64,000 nucleotides of DNA, from contig CM070599.1 of NCBI GenBank assembly GCA_036346395.1, forward strand, positions 3,649,232 through 3,713,231, written 5' to 3'. This DNA comes from Hsuehochloa calcarea (Eukaryota; Streptophyta; Magnoliopsida; Poales; Poaceae). Numbering within the stretch: position 1 is the first letter of the stretch; the number at the start of each line of letters is the position of its first letter. Positions 45,908 through 58,100 of this stretch are shown piece after piece. The notes beneath the pieces were generated by a model. That model was not told the DNA's origin. It made no database searches and worked only from the letters and a program-made list of their open reading frames with translations. Both the position numbers and the translations under genes were made by a program.

Positions 45908-48598
45908 TCAAAACATCCATGCCTCAGTACTGGGATTTGAGATAAAAGATCTAGGTGTCCAGTACTGAGATGGACGATGCCTGGGAATAGCAAAAGAAGC
46001 AACAGAAAAATGATTAGGCACAAAATCATAAGAATACCCACGAGCACCACCTGGACCTCTCCAAAACGATCTACCAAAAGACCGATACTCCCCCTGTCTA
46101 GGTGCTACCCGAGGTCTATCCTCACGATATCCAAAGCCAAACTGCTGCCTGGACCCACCAAAAGAGTCAACATAATTCTCTACAAACCTAGGCCTATATG
46201 TGGTACGCTGAATAGGCTGCCTGGCTCTAAAGACTACAGCTGAAGAAGAGACTCCTCTGATGGATCTCAAAGTGCTCATTCTCTCTTTCCTCTCAATCTT
46301 TGCTCTCCGAAAGCAAAACTCAATAGTGTGGCCCTCTTTCTTGCAGAAGGTGCAATGGTACTTGACCTTTTGAGGGGTCCGTACAGGTGAAACAGAAGCA
46401 CCTTTCTTGCTCGAAAGAGTTTGAGTAGAACCCGCAGATTTAAGAACAACCTTTGAAGTCATAGGAGGTTCTTGCTCAACCAAACCACTTTCCACAACTC
46501 TAGCAATCTTTGGTGAGAGATTCTTGGAAAGCTCTAGTGACTTAAAACCTAGGCTACTGTTTTTCACACTCACCTTGGATTGGTCTAGAATCAAGTTGAG
46601 TTTCTTTTTCCCACTAGAAAACTTCTCAAGAGTCATTTTGAGGTAATCGTTCTCTTTTGCCAAAACTCCACAATTGGAGCACTTTTTAGAATCGATTGCC
46701 TCAACATGTTTGCTCTTAAGAAGATCCACTTCCACTTTTAGAGCCTCACAAGACACACAATAGGATTCTCCAATCCTATTAAACTGCTCCTCAAATTTGA
46801 CTCTAAAAGCCTCTTGTATCTTACCAACAATAGTTTCAACTTCAGCATACAACATACAAGAGGAAGAATCAATGACTTTCTTGGAAGCAGTAAAAGACAT
46901 GGATCTTTCAATTTTAGCCTTTTCTTCAAGAGTCTTGTTTAAGGCTTCAATCTCAATTGTAAGCTTGGGATAATTTTCACAAGATGCAACTCTAGAGTAA
47001 ACCAGCATTTCTGTCAACTCTTGCATCTTAATCCTATTATTCTTACAATGAGAGCATGTGTGACTAGCATCAAATTTTTGCAATTCTTTTAAAGAGCTAT
47101 CCAGTTTTAATTCTAGCAAAGCACAGTTTGAGCAAGTTAACGGAATAGCATCTAAAGCAGTCACATCAAGCGGAATGGCATTCATGCAAACAGAACTAGA
47201 CTTGAGAGATTCTAGTTCAGAAAGAGCATTTTCCAATTGTTTTTCAACAGAGGAATGAGCATTATTCAAGCTTGACAATTCATTAAGCAAGCTAGAGCAT
47301 GAATCACAGAAATCATCAGGATTAATGGATTTGAGCCTAACCACTTCTAGGTTCAAATTATCAATCATAGTATCCTGTTTCTTAATCAACTTAGCTTGCT
47401 TATGCAGTTTTTGTTCAGCAAGCACTAAAGCCCTTTTCATGTCAGGAAGTGAAGGGCATACCTCATCGGGATCACTAAAAGGATCCTCGCTGTTGGAGGA
47501 GTCGCTGTCGTGGCTGTTATTAGCCATAAAGCACATGCCTGTGAAATCACGTGCCTTCTTCTTGCCACGGGAGTCACTCTTGTCGTCCTCCGCCTCCGAG
47601 TCCACATCATCCATGCTCACATCCTCTAGAGCTTCAAAGACTCGGCTGACAAACTTGCGATAGTTTGTCTTCTTGGACTTAGCATCCCTCGCTTGAGGAT
47701 GCCTTTGTGACTCCTTCTCCTCCTTGCCCTTCAGCTTGGGGCATCTAGAACGAATGTGGTTGAGCTCACCACACTCGAAACAAGTGACAGGTCCACCTAT
47801 CCTCCTACTCCTCACATTGTTGTAAGCTCTCATGAATTTTGTAGATAGGAGGGCTAAATCATCTTCAGGTAGTCTCTCAAGTTGCTCATCGCTCAAAGAA
47901 TGCAAAGCAGACAAAGAAAAACCAGATGAGCTAACATCAAAAGAATCAGAATATCTACCCTTAGATTTGTCGACCACTAAAGCCATCGAATCTGTCATGT
48001 GGAGACGCGAGATAAAATCAATCTCATGCGTCTTCAACCTAGAGTAAAGCTTATACATGGTAAGCTCACTCATGACAGTGTTGTCATTGATGGCAGTGAT
48101 CTTCATCCCCCAGACCTTCACATCCAAAGCACCCAAAAGCTGGCATGCATTTTCAGACTCAGAAAAGACAAGATCAACAAATATGGAGATCATGAAGAAT
48201 TTTAGAAAATCTCCCCACACTCATCTAAAGATTCACGGTCTTTGCTCGATCTTGGAGTATGCTTTCTTTAGCTGGTTCTGTCTCACTTCCTTGATCGTAG
48301 TGGACCCCTCGTGATAATCACAAAGAGTCCGCCAGATCACATGAGCAGACAGCAAATGAGCAACACGCTCAAACTCCGATCGACTAAGGCCTTGAATCAA
48401 GAAATTCCGAGCCCTGCTGTTGTTCTCCACATCTGGAGTGATCAAATTGTCATCGGCTGGCACGACATAAGGGTTTTTCACCTTAAGCCAAATTGCGTGC
48501 CCTTGAGCCTCGATGTAGGCCTGCATTCGGGCCTTCCAATAAGCAAAATCAACTCCATCAAAAACATGTGGCCTGATTGAATATATGTCAGTCGCCAT
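45908..48598 (-). pseudogene. E5 gag: UBN2-type capsid, two zinc knuckles, CXXC coiled coil, RG-rich tail; frame damaged near start
   Basis: ATG 48598 (MATDIYSIRPHVFDGVDFAYW). Near 48175-48240 the readable Gag sequence passes through more than one frame. From 48220 it runs open for 770 residues to 45908. In order: capsid (UBN2-like); knuckle CFECGELNHIRSRC at about 47750-47790, all zinc ligands present; an acidic Ser/Asp linker; a long coiled coil with five CXXC pairs (CDSC, CSNC, CSHC, CVSC, CSNC) at about 47310 to 46670; a second knuckle CTFCKKEGHTIEFC (about 46315-46357); and a Gly/Arg/Phe-rich tail ending at 45908. The two-knuckle layout resembles Gag of SIRE/Opie-type copia elements. The product would form particles and bind RNA. 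The frame break near codon 122 makes this copy doubtful. Confidence 0.9.
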
Positions 48599-48638
48599 GG
48601 CTCTAAAGACCGGTTAAGATCTATGAGAAGAACTAACC

Positions 48639-48651
48639 GGCTCTGATACCA
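48639..48651 (-). promoter_or_regulatory. primer binding site of E5
   Basis: TGGTATCAGAGCC on the minus strand, two bases inside the 5' LTR, identical in sequence and spacing to E1. Confidence 0.92.
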
Positions 48652-48653
48652 CT

Positions 48654-50558
48654 TGTAGGACCGGAAAGGTGACTAGGGGGGTGAATAGGCGCTTTCTCAA
48701 CTTTCTCGTCTAAATCAAATTCAACATGAACTTTACTCCTTTAGCTATGAAAGCTAAGAAGATCAGTAAGCGCACAGTGGAAGCCTTGTGCTGAATTCGA
48801 CAAACCCCTCAACTACACGACACAAATGTGGAGACTTAAACTCAACGGGTTGATCTGGGCATAGGCGGTCAGACCGGCTGTAGACTGGCAGTCAGACCGG
48901 CTACTGACGAGCGGTCGGACCGGCAACTAACGAGCGGTCGGACCGGTGGATATCGGTTTGACCCGGCAGTACTAGCGGTCTGAAAACGCGGGCGGTCGGA
49001 CCGCCGTTATAGAATCGGTGAGACCGGTTCAGTCCAGTACTGAAAAATCAAGCCCAAATCTAAAACAAAATTTGATCCAACTTTTGATTCAACCAATGAA
49101 ACTTGACCAAATTTCGAGCACACCTCCCTAATGATATTATAGACCTATTTCTAGCGACGATCCTTCAGATCCACTTCGCAGAATCGATCTCTCAAGGATT
49201 TACCAAAGAAGTGCACAAACCCTAGAAATATGAAAATCTTTGATTCAAGACTTGCTTGAGTGGGTTGATGATCTAGATGATTCTAGGAGTATTCCCACAC
49301 ATCAAAGCAAGACAAAATGGGTCAAGAGACCAAGCATAAACCCTTGAATCAAGGAAGCATCAAAATCATCCAAATGAGAGAAGAACACAAAAGGGAGACA
49401 AATGAACTCTCAAGCAAGCATCACAAGATTGATTGATCTCACAAGTTGCTTACAAAGCCACTCCCTCAAGGAGGACAAGAGCTCACCAAGGAGCAACCAC
49501 AATCTCTCCCTCTCTCCCTCTCCAAACCCTAACCCTAGAAAAGACTAAGGAAGTCCAAATGAATGCCTCAAAGGGTTTTCCATCTCCCCCCTTTCTATTT
49601 ATACTAGAGGGCTAGGGTTTCACTTTTGGGACCACTTACACATGGGACCCACACACACATAACTATTGAAGCAAACGCCTGCTTCACCACGTGTAGGATG
49701 ATCAGCGGTTCTCATCACGTCGCCAAGCCTCTCTTGTCTGAATCCCATCGGAACCTCCCAGAGACTCGCACCGATATCCGCACCACCTGATCCAACCAGT
49801 TGTACCGAACTCCCCGTTCGATCTATCTTGCCCATTCTGTACCATGCTTGTGTCACACGACCTCACCCGGTATCCGTGATCGCTCGGACCTCGGCTCTCC
49901 AGCGTAGTCCCGATCCATTCACCGCTGACGTCGTTGACACGCAAGCCACCGCACGAAGAATAGACAAACAAACCGTTTCCGGGAATAAGTTCTTCACAAC
50001 TTGACCCACGTCAGCTCCGCAATGCAATATGCAACAATAAAGCATTGAACTCCATACATGAAACACATTCAAAACACATCAATGCAAACTTGGCTAACCT
50101 CCAAGTCATCGGCGGTCTGACCGCCCCACAAGGCCGGTCGGACCGATTTCAGGCCGGTCGGACCGATCCCACAACGGCGGTCGGACCGCCCGAAAAGACT
50201 TAGCCAAAATTCTAGCTTGAAAATCCGAAACCTTCTGGAATTTTCAACTCAATAGAACTTTTGACTGGGAGCTCCAAAAATGATGCGACCACATCCAGGA
50301 GACTCCCCTCACCTGTCTACACAACCTATTTTTGGATTAGCCCCAAAATCCACTTTTAGGTTAGGCCGGTCCGACCGGCACCCAAAGCCGGTCCGACTTC
50401 TCCACAGGCGGTCTGACCGCCTCACACAACCAGTCAGACCGCCTGTGGTCTGACAGACTGAAGCAAACCCCAAAAATGCGAGATTTTGCAAACCAACAAA
50501 GCCATTACCAATTGACTCATCATCCTGAGATCGTGCATATATCCTCACGATATCCACA
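48654..50558 (-). repeat. 5' LTR of E5
   Basis: Pairs with 42621-44528 across its full length, with scattered substitutions and a few small indels (for example near 48765). The motif clusters and AAACCCTAACCCTAG tract (near 49526) are in the same places. Small frames within it are duplicated in the other LTR and are not genes. Confidence 0.93.
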
Positions 50559-51356
50559 TATACTGCTAATCATTTTCCACCCAAACATAAAAATTTAAAG
50601 ATTTTTAGAGAGCACCACACTATAGAAAAATTTCTGAAATTTTTACCTAAGCATCTACATTATGTAAAAAACCTTCCCTGAAAATTTTGTAATTTTTGGA
50701 GCTAATTAACTATGCCTAAAAAATTTGTTAACTCTCTGCCATTTCTTCCCCTCTACCAAACACTATTCATTCGAAATTTTTTTCTAACACAGCCTAAACC
50801 AGCCACTGTTTTCCCAGTCATGTGCACAGCCTTTACACCATTTCCCACTGCCATCCTTTGTTTTTCTCCCAGCCGAAAGGCATCGTCACTCACTGCATGC
50901 ACGAGTCACACCTCCGCACTACCCCCTTTCTTTATTCCATCCCCACTGGTCATTTGGTTTGCCCGGCACCAAACCTCTCCCCACTGCATGCTTTGCACAC
51001 TAGCAGCCGAACTCAGCTCGATCCACTACGTATTGCCTTTTTGCTGCCCCAGCCGAATCATCCTCTCCCCTGCCTTCTCTTTTCTCCCCAACAAAACACA
51101 CAGCCAAGCACAGCCGAGAGCTCCTCCTCCCAACACATTTCTAGTCAATGCAAAACAGCAAAACAAGTTCATCTCTTTCTCTCCTTCCAATCACCACCAA
51201 AAACCCAAAATCAAACTTTGCATGTCATACCGCTGGATTCGTCGCCCCCTAAGCTTCCCATCCATACCATCGAATTTCACATGCGAGTTGATTTGAATGG
51301 TTTACAAGAAGGAGAGAGTGAGAGATGAACTGTAGCTGGGCTATGCTTGTTCGGCT

Positions 51357-51545
51357 GGAGTAGCAGCAGCCCATGCCATGCAGCAGCATGCAGCTCCCTG
51401 TCCGGCAGTGCAAGCAGCAGCTCCCAGCTTGGCAGTGGCAGCAGCCCAGTTCTGCAGCAGCAAGAGCAACAGAGGCAGCAGCAACTCCACAAGTCGGTGG
51501 CTTCTTGTAGCAGTTCGGCAGTGCAGCAGGGATCGGCGCAAGCCC
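51357..51545 (+). repeat. GCA/CAG-rich low-complexity tract
   Basis: Irregular GCAGCA and CAGCAG words inside solo LTR-A produce Gln-, Ala- or Cys/Leu-rich chance frames on both strands. No domain seen. Confidence 0.7.
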
Positions 51546-54220
51546 CAGCAGCATCGCCATAGCACAAGCTCTGCACATGCAGTGAACCATGCATGCTAGA
51601 CCCTGCTGCCGCATGTAGCCAGCGCCAGCGGCAGCTGAGCCGGCGGCCTAGCACGCGTCGCGGTGGCCAGCGGCGCACGGCAGCGACGCGGTGTTGACTA
51701 CGGTGGACACGGACGAGAGACCGAACGGACGCGAGAACGACGACAACCACAGTGGATGTGGACGCGTAGCCGATAAGACGCCCGATGGCGATTTGCACGC
51801 CTAGTGCCGCGGTAAAATTCTTTAGTGTCGAATCGTGTTTACGATATTAGTTGTGCATATTGCATATTAGTCATGAACATGCCATCTATTTTTACATGTA
51901 TATTTATAAAAATAATTTGATAGCTTAGGTCCGGTATAATTCTCCGGTTATGTTGTATTTGTGCGTAGATGTGATTATGTATCGATATATTGGTGGATGC
52001 GAATAATTATATTATTATGGCAAAATACGAGTATTATTGATCGGTGGATGCTAGACTAAATTTATGAGTTTATTATTTTGATCGGCCGATATTATTGTAA
52101 GGTCGCATGGAAGCTAGTGGTGATATTTGGAGGTATCTTCTCAGATTGGGTTAGTAATTTTTGAAGATATGATGCATAAAGATTTTTATAATCTATTACT
52201 TGGTGGATGACGTAGGTGTTGATGATTAATGATATGTCTTTTGTATATGTGTATTTGTTGCTCGTTGGATGTCGGATTATGCACATTGTTGGATTAATTG
52301 AATCGGATGATTTAATTGAGCAAGAGCAAATTGGTCGGATGTCCGAAGTAATAGCTACGTGAGTCTTATATGCTAGAAATGGGAGATGGTAGAATGAATT
52401 ATTCGATGGTGGATAAATATATTTGGATTGCTATGTATTTAGTGGATAAGTCCTATGTGTCGGGTTGATAGGTTTGTACCCTCACTTGGGTTAGTAGATA
52501 AAGAATTATTAGTTGATCGTAGTGGCACATATATGATTGGATTGGGAGTGATCGTTCAAGACTAAGTTCGGTGGTAAGAATATGAGTTGATCGATTTGTG
52601 AGCTATAAAGTATTGGATGTGCATTTAAATTGTAAAGCTCATAAGTTGTAGGTTAGTCTATTAAACCTCGGTCTGTGGAAATTTTGGATGGATGCAAATA
52701 TGAATTGCCGAGGCGAGACTAGTAGAACTAGATAGTTAGTATTAGTTTAAATAATATATCGGAGAATGATTGATGGATGTAGGCATGGTCTTATGCCCAC
52801 AAGTCGGTGGATTTCGTACAATTGTCGAATATGTTGTATAGTTGGAAGATCATTAATCCGGACATTGTGTGGTTGGATGGAATACTTTGATTATGACAGA
52901 GGCTAAGTTGCATTGAGTTTAAAAGTATTTTTATGTGGTAGAAATTTCAGAAAAGAATTACTTTTACACTACAAAATGCTTTTAACTTTGAAAATTCATA
53001 ACTAATTCATATGAACTCCAAATGAGTTGAACCAAGTTAATTTGGTCTTATCATTTTATTACCTATTCAGATATGTAATCATTTTATTCACCACTGTTCT
53101 ACAAATTTGTGCTAAAAATTGGATTTTGGATGAATAGTAACCGAAGCCTATTTTTTTAGTATTTTTCCAAAAACTGATTTTCAATCTACCATAACTTTCG
53201 CATACGGGCTAATCAAGTCATGTGGGTAAAGTAGTACACCCCTGCAGGGTATAAATCTATTCGAATAGCCGTGTCCACGGTTATGGACGACCACTTGAGT
53301 TACATGGTTGCTATTGTTACTCTTGGAATTAAAAATTTATGGTTATAACTTGGTATTCGTCATGAATGAGATGTTCATGTATTTTGTTGTATCAAAGTGG
53401 ACAGCCACTTTGTTATTTGTATGATTCATTTGTTATTCAATTTACTACTTATTCACATGCTTTACTTCTACTTCAAATCTGATTTCGAAATGACACTTGA
53501 AAAACTAGTATCTGTAGGTTGTAAATTGTTGCGTCTCTTTTGCAAAACTAAGCCAATATGAGCCATCCTTTGGAACAACCTCTAGCATGACTAATTTTAC
53601 TTTGTGTAAGACTTGCGAGTACACTTGTACTCAACCAGATGTTTGCTGGCCTTTTCAGGTGAGGACGACTTCGAGCCCGCTGAGCTCGTCAGTGCCGAAT
53701 TAGGCGACACTGACGAGTAGTGTTGTTATCTAACTCCCAGTCGGTTGTCTTGGGTTATGGGGCATACCTTGCTGGACCTTTTGGTTTATTTATCTTGCTT
53801 TCGTTGTTATTTATCACTCTTATTTGAATTTGGCCAGTCGGCCGTTATGTAATAGTTGTAGACTTAACTATTATGTTGTATGTCTTTTGGATTGTTAATG
53901 TACGATGTTGTATAGATATGATCAACGTTGAACGAGAGTATGAGCGTGTTGGTCACTGATCCTGGGAGCCAACACGACCTCATACTCGCTATTATGAATC
54001 CCACTTTAAGTTGTCTAAGCATTGGCTTTGACCGTTTGGAGAACCGATAATCATGTAGTGCTTGCAGAGGAGCAGTGCGCATGATCACCGGGGCTCTAGT
54101 TTCGGTCGGGCTCCTCACTTGAATGGAGTTAAGGTGGAATTTATTTACTTGAGGCCCAGAGTTATTTCTTTAAGACCAGGTAAACCCCGATCTTATATTT
54201 ATAACCCGGGGGTCCTCACA

Positions 54221-55163
54221 AACTCTCTCTTAAGGAAAGGTGTCTTCACATCCATTTGATGAATGTGTAGACTATGGGAAGAAGCTAATGTAATGAACAC
54301 TCGAATGTTGGTCAATCTGGCAACAGAAGAGTAAGTATCCAAATAATTCTTACCTTCTTTCTGGGTATAACTCTTAACTACAAGTGTTGCCTTGTACTTA
54401 TCAATAGTACCGTCAGGCCTTACTTTCTTTCTTAAAGATCCACTTGCATCCAACAGGTTTGCACCTGATAGGACGATCAGTGATCTCCCAAGTCCCGTTA
54501 GCCGTGATGGAATCCATCTAGCTATGGACTGCCTCTTTCCAATACTCTGCATCAGGTAAAGCATAAGCCTCTGAAAGAGTGTTTGACACATCATCCATGA
54601 GATATACAATAAAGTCTTCGCCAAAGGTTTTCTCAACCCTTTGTCGCTTGCTCCTGAGAGGAGCCCCTTCGACTAAATTGTTATCTTCGTTAGGATTATC
54701 ACAAACTGGTAGTGCATCACTCATTGCTTCAGAGATGGTGGTAGGTTCAAAATTACTATTATTCATAGTTTGATTATCCTTAGTTCGAGAAGTACTACTG
54801 GCTGCAGTTCTAATAGGATAAATATCCTAAAAAATGAAGCATCTCCAGACTCCATTATTGTATTAACTATAATATTTGCAGTTACTGGTTTTACTACTAA
54901 AAATCCCCACAATATCTTAGGCCTTCTCCAGACTCCATTATTGTGTTAACTATAATATTTGGAGTTACTGGTTTTACTACTAAAAATCCCCACAATATCT
55001 TAGGCATACCGGCACTCTACAACATAGCATTCACGAAGTCTGCTACTGTCCGATTTTTTCTCTTAGCCACCCCGTTTGATTAGGGTGAGTATGGCGGTGT
55101 AACTTCATAGACTATTCTATGTTCATAACAGATTTGGGAGAATTCATGAGAGATAAACTCTCC
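54221..55163 (-). pseudogene. E4 integrase C-terminus, linker and N-terminal RT, broken
   Basis: From 55163 downward: the integrase segment GGEFISHEFSQICYEHRIVY (near 55100-55160) and ..NGVAKRKNRTV. Then a region carrying an 83-base tandem duplication (54842-55007), which shifts the frame. An acidic linker follows (from 54766). RT starts near 54560: GTWEI, CKWIFKKKVRPDGT, TLVVKSYTQKEGKNYLDTYS and HIHQMDVKTPFL. It ends at the AACTC junction with LTR-A (54221). An in-frame stop separates linker and RT near 54518. Confidence 0.88.
54842..55007. repeat. 83-base tandem duplication in E4 pol
   Basis: 54842-54924 and 54925-55007 are near-identical (TCTCCAGACTCCATTATTG.. ..CAATATCTTAGGC). As 83 is not a multiple of three, the duplication alone disables the frame. 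Confidence 0.9.
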
Positions 55164-55168
55164 TCCAC

Positions 55169-58100
55169 TATCGGACCCGGGAGTAACACCCCAGAATTCT
55201 CTGTGCATTTCTGAACTAGTCCCCATGATCAGTAGCTAGTTCACACAGTAAACAAATATGGTAACATCCATAATTTGTATAACTTTATTAATAATCAATA
55301 GAGTTTATTACAAAAGAGGCTTACAAGCCAACAATAAACAAACACAGCGGAAGACGAAGAAGTAGTGGAGTCCAGCTAATCTGGCACAGGCAATCGACTA
55401 GGGTAGCGGCCTAGTCGTCGAGATCCACACTGGTGGTGAAGTCCTTCTCCTCTGAAATTTATTTGCATGAAGCAAGGGTGAGCACAACTACCGTGCTCGC
55501 AAGTTACACCCAATAACAGAGTTAATGCATGCATGTATATATCAAAGGAAGGCTTATTGGTTGAATTTGCATAAAGCAATATTTTCTTTAAATATTTGTA
55601 ATAAGTTCCAAAGCAGTTATTTTATAACTAAAATTCTTTTTATAAATTCTCAAGTTTTATAGTAGGATAACCTCCATATGAAATATGGTGATGGATACCC
55701 TCCTATCACATGGCTAACCGCCCAATTTTACCACAAGGATTATCCATCCTCAAATCATTTGCTAAAATCATTTTAAAACAAAATCAAAGTCTAACTTTGA
55801 GTGGCTTTGCTCAGTATGTCCATGACCGTGGACACGGCTATTCGAATAGTTTTACACTCTGCAGAGGTGGTACAACTTTACCCACAAGACATGAATTGTC
55901 TAGTTTGCTTGGCATCCGTCGATACCACTGCTCACTACCTTAGGTAAGCAGTCTAGAGCACATGTCAAGGCCTTTACAATACGCCATCCCACTGTAGTCC
56001 CGCCTCGCTAAGGTTTCACTTCCATTGGGCTAACCACCAGCTGGATTCAAACCCCCTCTTGCGCCATGTGGGAATATATAAAAGTAGGTCATCCTGACAC
56101 CCACACATCAACATGGCACAACTACGGTGGAATGTTACAAATTATTTAGCCAGGTCCTGCCCATACAGGACGTGATAGTATGGTAGGGCTTAGCAAAATG
56201 CGGCTCGAAGACCGTTCCTTAACTGACTTGGGCGACTTCCAAAATAACACCTGGGTCTCAATCCTACCCGAATTAAGCCCGTGCATAAACCTGCACCCAC
56301 CAAGCATCAATTCCGCCCAAGTCTAAAACCATTTTTCACTTTTATTTTTCAAAGACATTTGTAAAAATCTACCATGACAAAACAATGTCATAGGTTTTTA
56401 ATCAAAACTGTTATTTTGGCTAAAATTCCCCAAAATCAAATATTTATGATCTAAACAATATCTAGGCACATTTGTATTTTCAAATTTTATTTGACTAAGG
56501 TGACAATGGAATGATGATTCAACATTCAAGTCTGGCCATACAAAGGAAATTGGACTAACTATAAATTTTAAACATGTACTTAAATTAACTGTATAAAATT
56601 ATGCGTGCAATAGTAATTTAAAAACAGAATTAAATAAATTTAAAATACTGGGATCAATATAATCAATGGTATAACTTGCCTTGCTTGGTTAATCGATATT
56701 CTCAAATGCTGTCGAAATCTGGTTGTCCGAAGTCGTCGAAATCTGTACGAGTAAACAGTCCAAATTCAAATAACATTCAAATAAAATTCAAAAATTATAA
56801 GATAAATACTGGAAGTAAGATATCGACTTTATATGAATATAGGAATTTGAATCGACAGAATCGGAGTTCGTATGAGGGAGAACAGATTTTTAGAATGATT
56901 AAATGGGTATGTTGAGAAATATGTGAACAGTGGTTTGCATGGCACTATTCATTATCATGCAACTTGAACAGTAGCAACATGGAAGAAATGGTCGTGCCGG
57001 TGAGCGGAAGAGAGAGGGCGGCCTGCGAACTAGCCAAATGAAATCCCGGAAGCGAGGCGGACCCAATGGTGGTGGTCGCGTCGCTGGCGGGGGTCCAGTG
57101 CGGCGGTGGCGCGCAAAACAATGCACGATGAATAGTGGCACTGGTGAATCGACGATGCTTCAAAGAAACGGATGGTAGCACAATGTAGAGTATGACGAGG
57201 CGAAGCTAACAGCAGAGACGATATCGTTGGGGGATCAAAGACGGCGCCTGAAACGATGACAGAAGGTGGTTCGGCCTCCGACGGAAATTTTTTGGTTGCG
57301 GCGAAAAGAGAGTGGCGAATTCCAGGGATAGGAAGCGGAAACCGAGGGGCACGCGTCGATGCAGTCGACTCGGGAAGATAATGATCGAGGAGGGAGAACG
57401 AAGGTAGCGAAGTTTGGTGCGGTGGGTACGTGCATGCATTGCATGCTACTGTAGCATGCATACGTCTATTGTAAATGATATGGAAGAATTGGCTGTGCCA
57501 GCTATAGGAAGGGAGAGTTGGTCGGCAAACAACAAAAATGGAACCCCGATGAGGTACTCTAACCGATGGTAGCGGCGGTTCGGTCGGCGGCGACTGGTGG
57601 CGGCGACGACTACGCGCAAATGAAATATAAAAAATAAAATAAATTCTAAAAATTACCAAATAAATACTGAAAAATAAAATAAGAATTTAGATAATTTTGG
57701 GAAAAAGAATCATCAGATTTGGAGTTTATATTAGAGGGAAATGATTTTTGGAAGGTATTTCATGGGTATGCAACTTGAATGACTAATAGTGCATGTGTAC
57801 TCTTCATCTTCTCCATGCTTCTAGAGAACACAGTGCCACGGAGAAAATGGCCGGTGTCGGTGAAGGAAGAGGAAAGGTGGCCGGCAAATTAGCAAAATGG
57901 GTTGCTGACCTTGAGATGAAGCCGTAGAAGGTGGCGGCACGGTCGGGGACGGCTGGCGGCGGCGCACGGTGGTGGCGGCCATGGAGGGGGCGGCGCTCCA
58001 GCGATGCTCCGATGAAGGCGAGGTGAGCACCATGTAGAACGTCGCGAGGTGAAGCTAGCGGTGGTGGAGATGGCGGCGGCGCTCCACTGTAGGCGCGCAA

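Larger units (their letters stand above)
42621..50558 (-). mobile_element. E5: complete gag-only copia-type LTR retrotransposon
   Basis: A 7,938-base minus-strand element. LTRs of 1,908 (42621-44528) and 1,905 bases (48654-50558) are near-identical by eye. There is a perfect 5-base duplication TATAC (42616-42620, 50559-50563), PBS at 48639-48651 and a purine tract at 44529-44541. The 4.1 kb interior codes only for Gag (48598 to 45908). No protease, RT or integrase motif was found in 44529-45907 in any frame given. It therefore depends on enzymes from another element. It is the youngest layer in this stack (inside LTR-A, inside E4, inside DUF4220). Confidence 0.95.
41904..54220 (+). repeat. 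Solo LTR-A (4.4 kb net), interrupted by E5
   Basis: Begins TGTGACATCCTGATTT and ends CCCGGGGGTCCTCACA. A perfect 5-base duplication AACTC (41899-41903, 54221-54225) lies inside E4 RT. Its last kilobase is closely related to the E2 LTR (palindrome 53257-53268, hairpins 53617-53632 and 53685-53717), so it comes from a related gypsy chromovirus subfamily. The other two thirds are diverged. Between the two ends sits E5 (42621-50558). Long frames at 50712-51328 and 51249-51798 lie in Pro/Ser- and GCA-rich LTR sequence and are not accepted as genes. 52000-53100 is AT-rich with no features seen. Confidence 0.9.

Noticed and set aside
50712..51328. Two overlapping frames of 194 and 168 codons
   Set aside because: Pro/Ser/Thr-rich, overlapping in different frames, inside solo LTR-A; compositional artefacts.
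51249..51798. Cys/Leu/Ala-rich frames on the minus strand
   Set aside because: Produced by the GCA-rich tract; several frames open at once.
57030..57659. 209-codon minus-strand frame
   Set aside because: Located in solo LTR-B between matching target duplications; Pro/Ser-rich without domain; alternate frames equally open.
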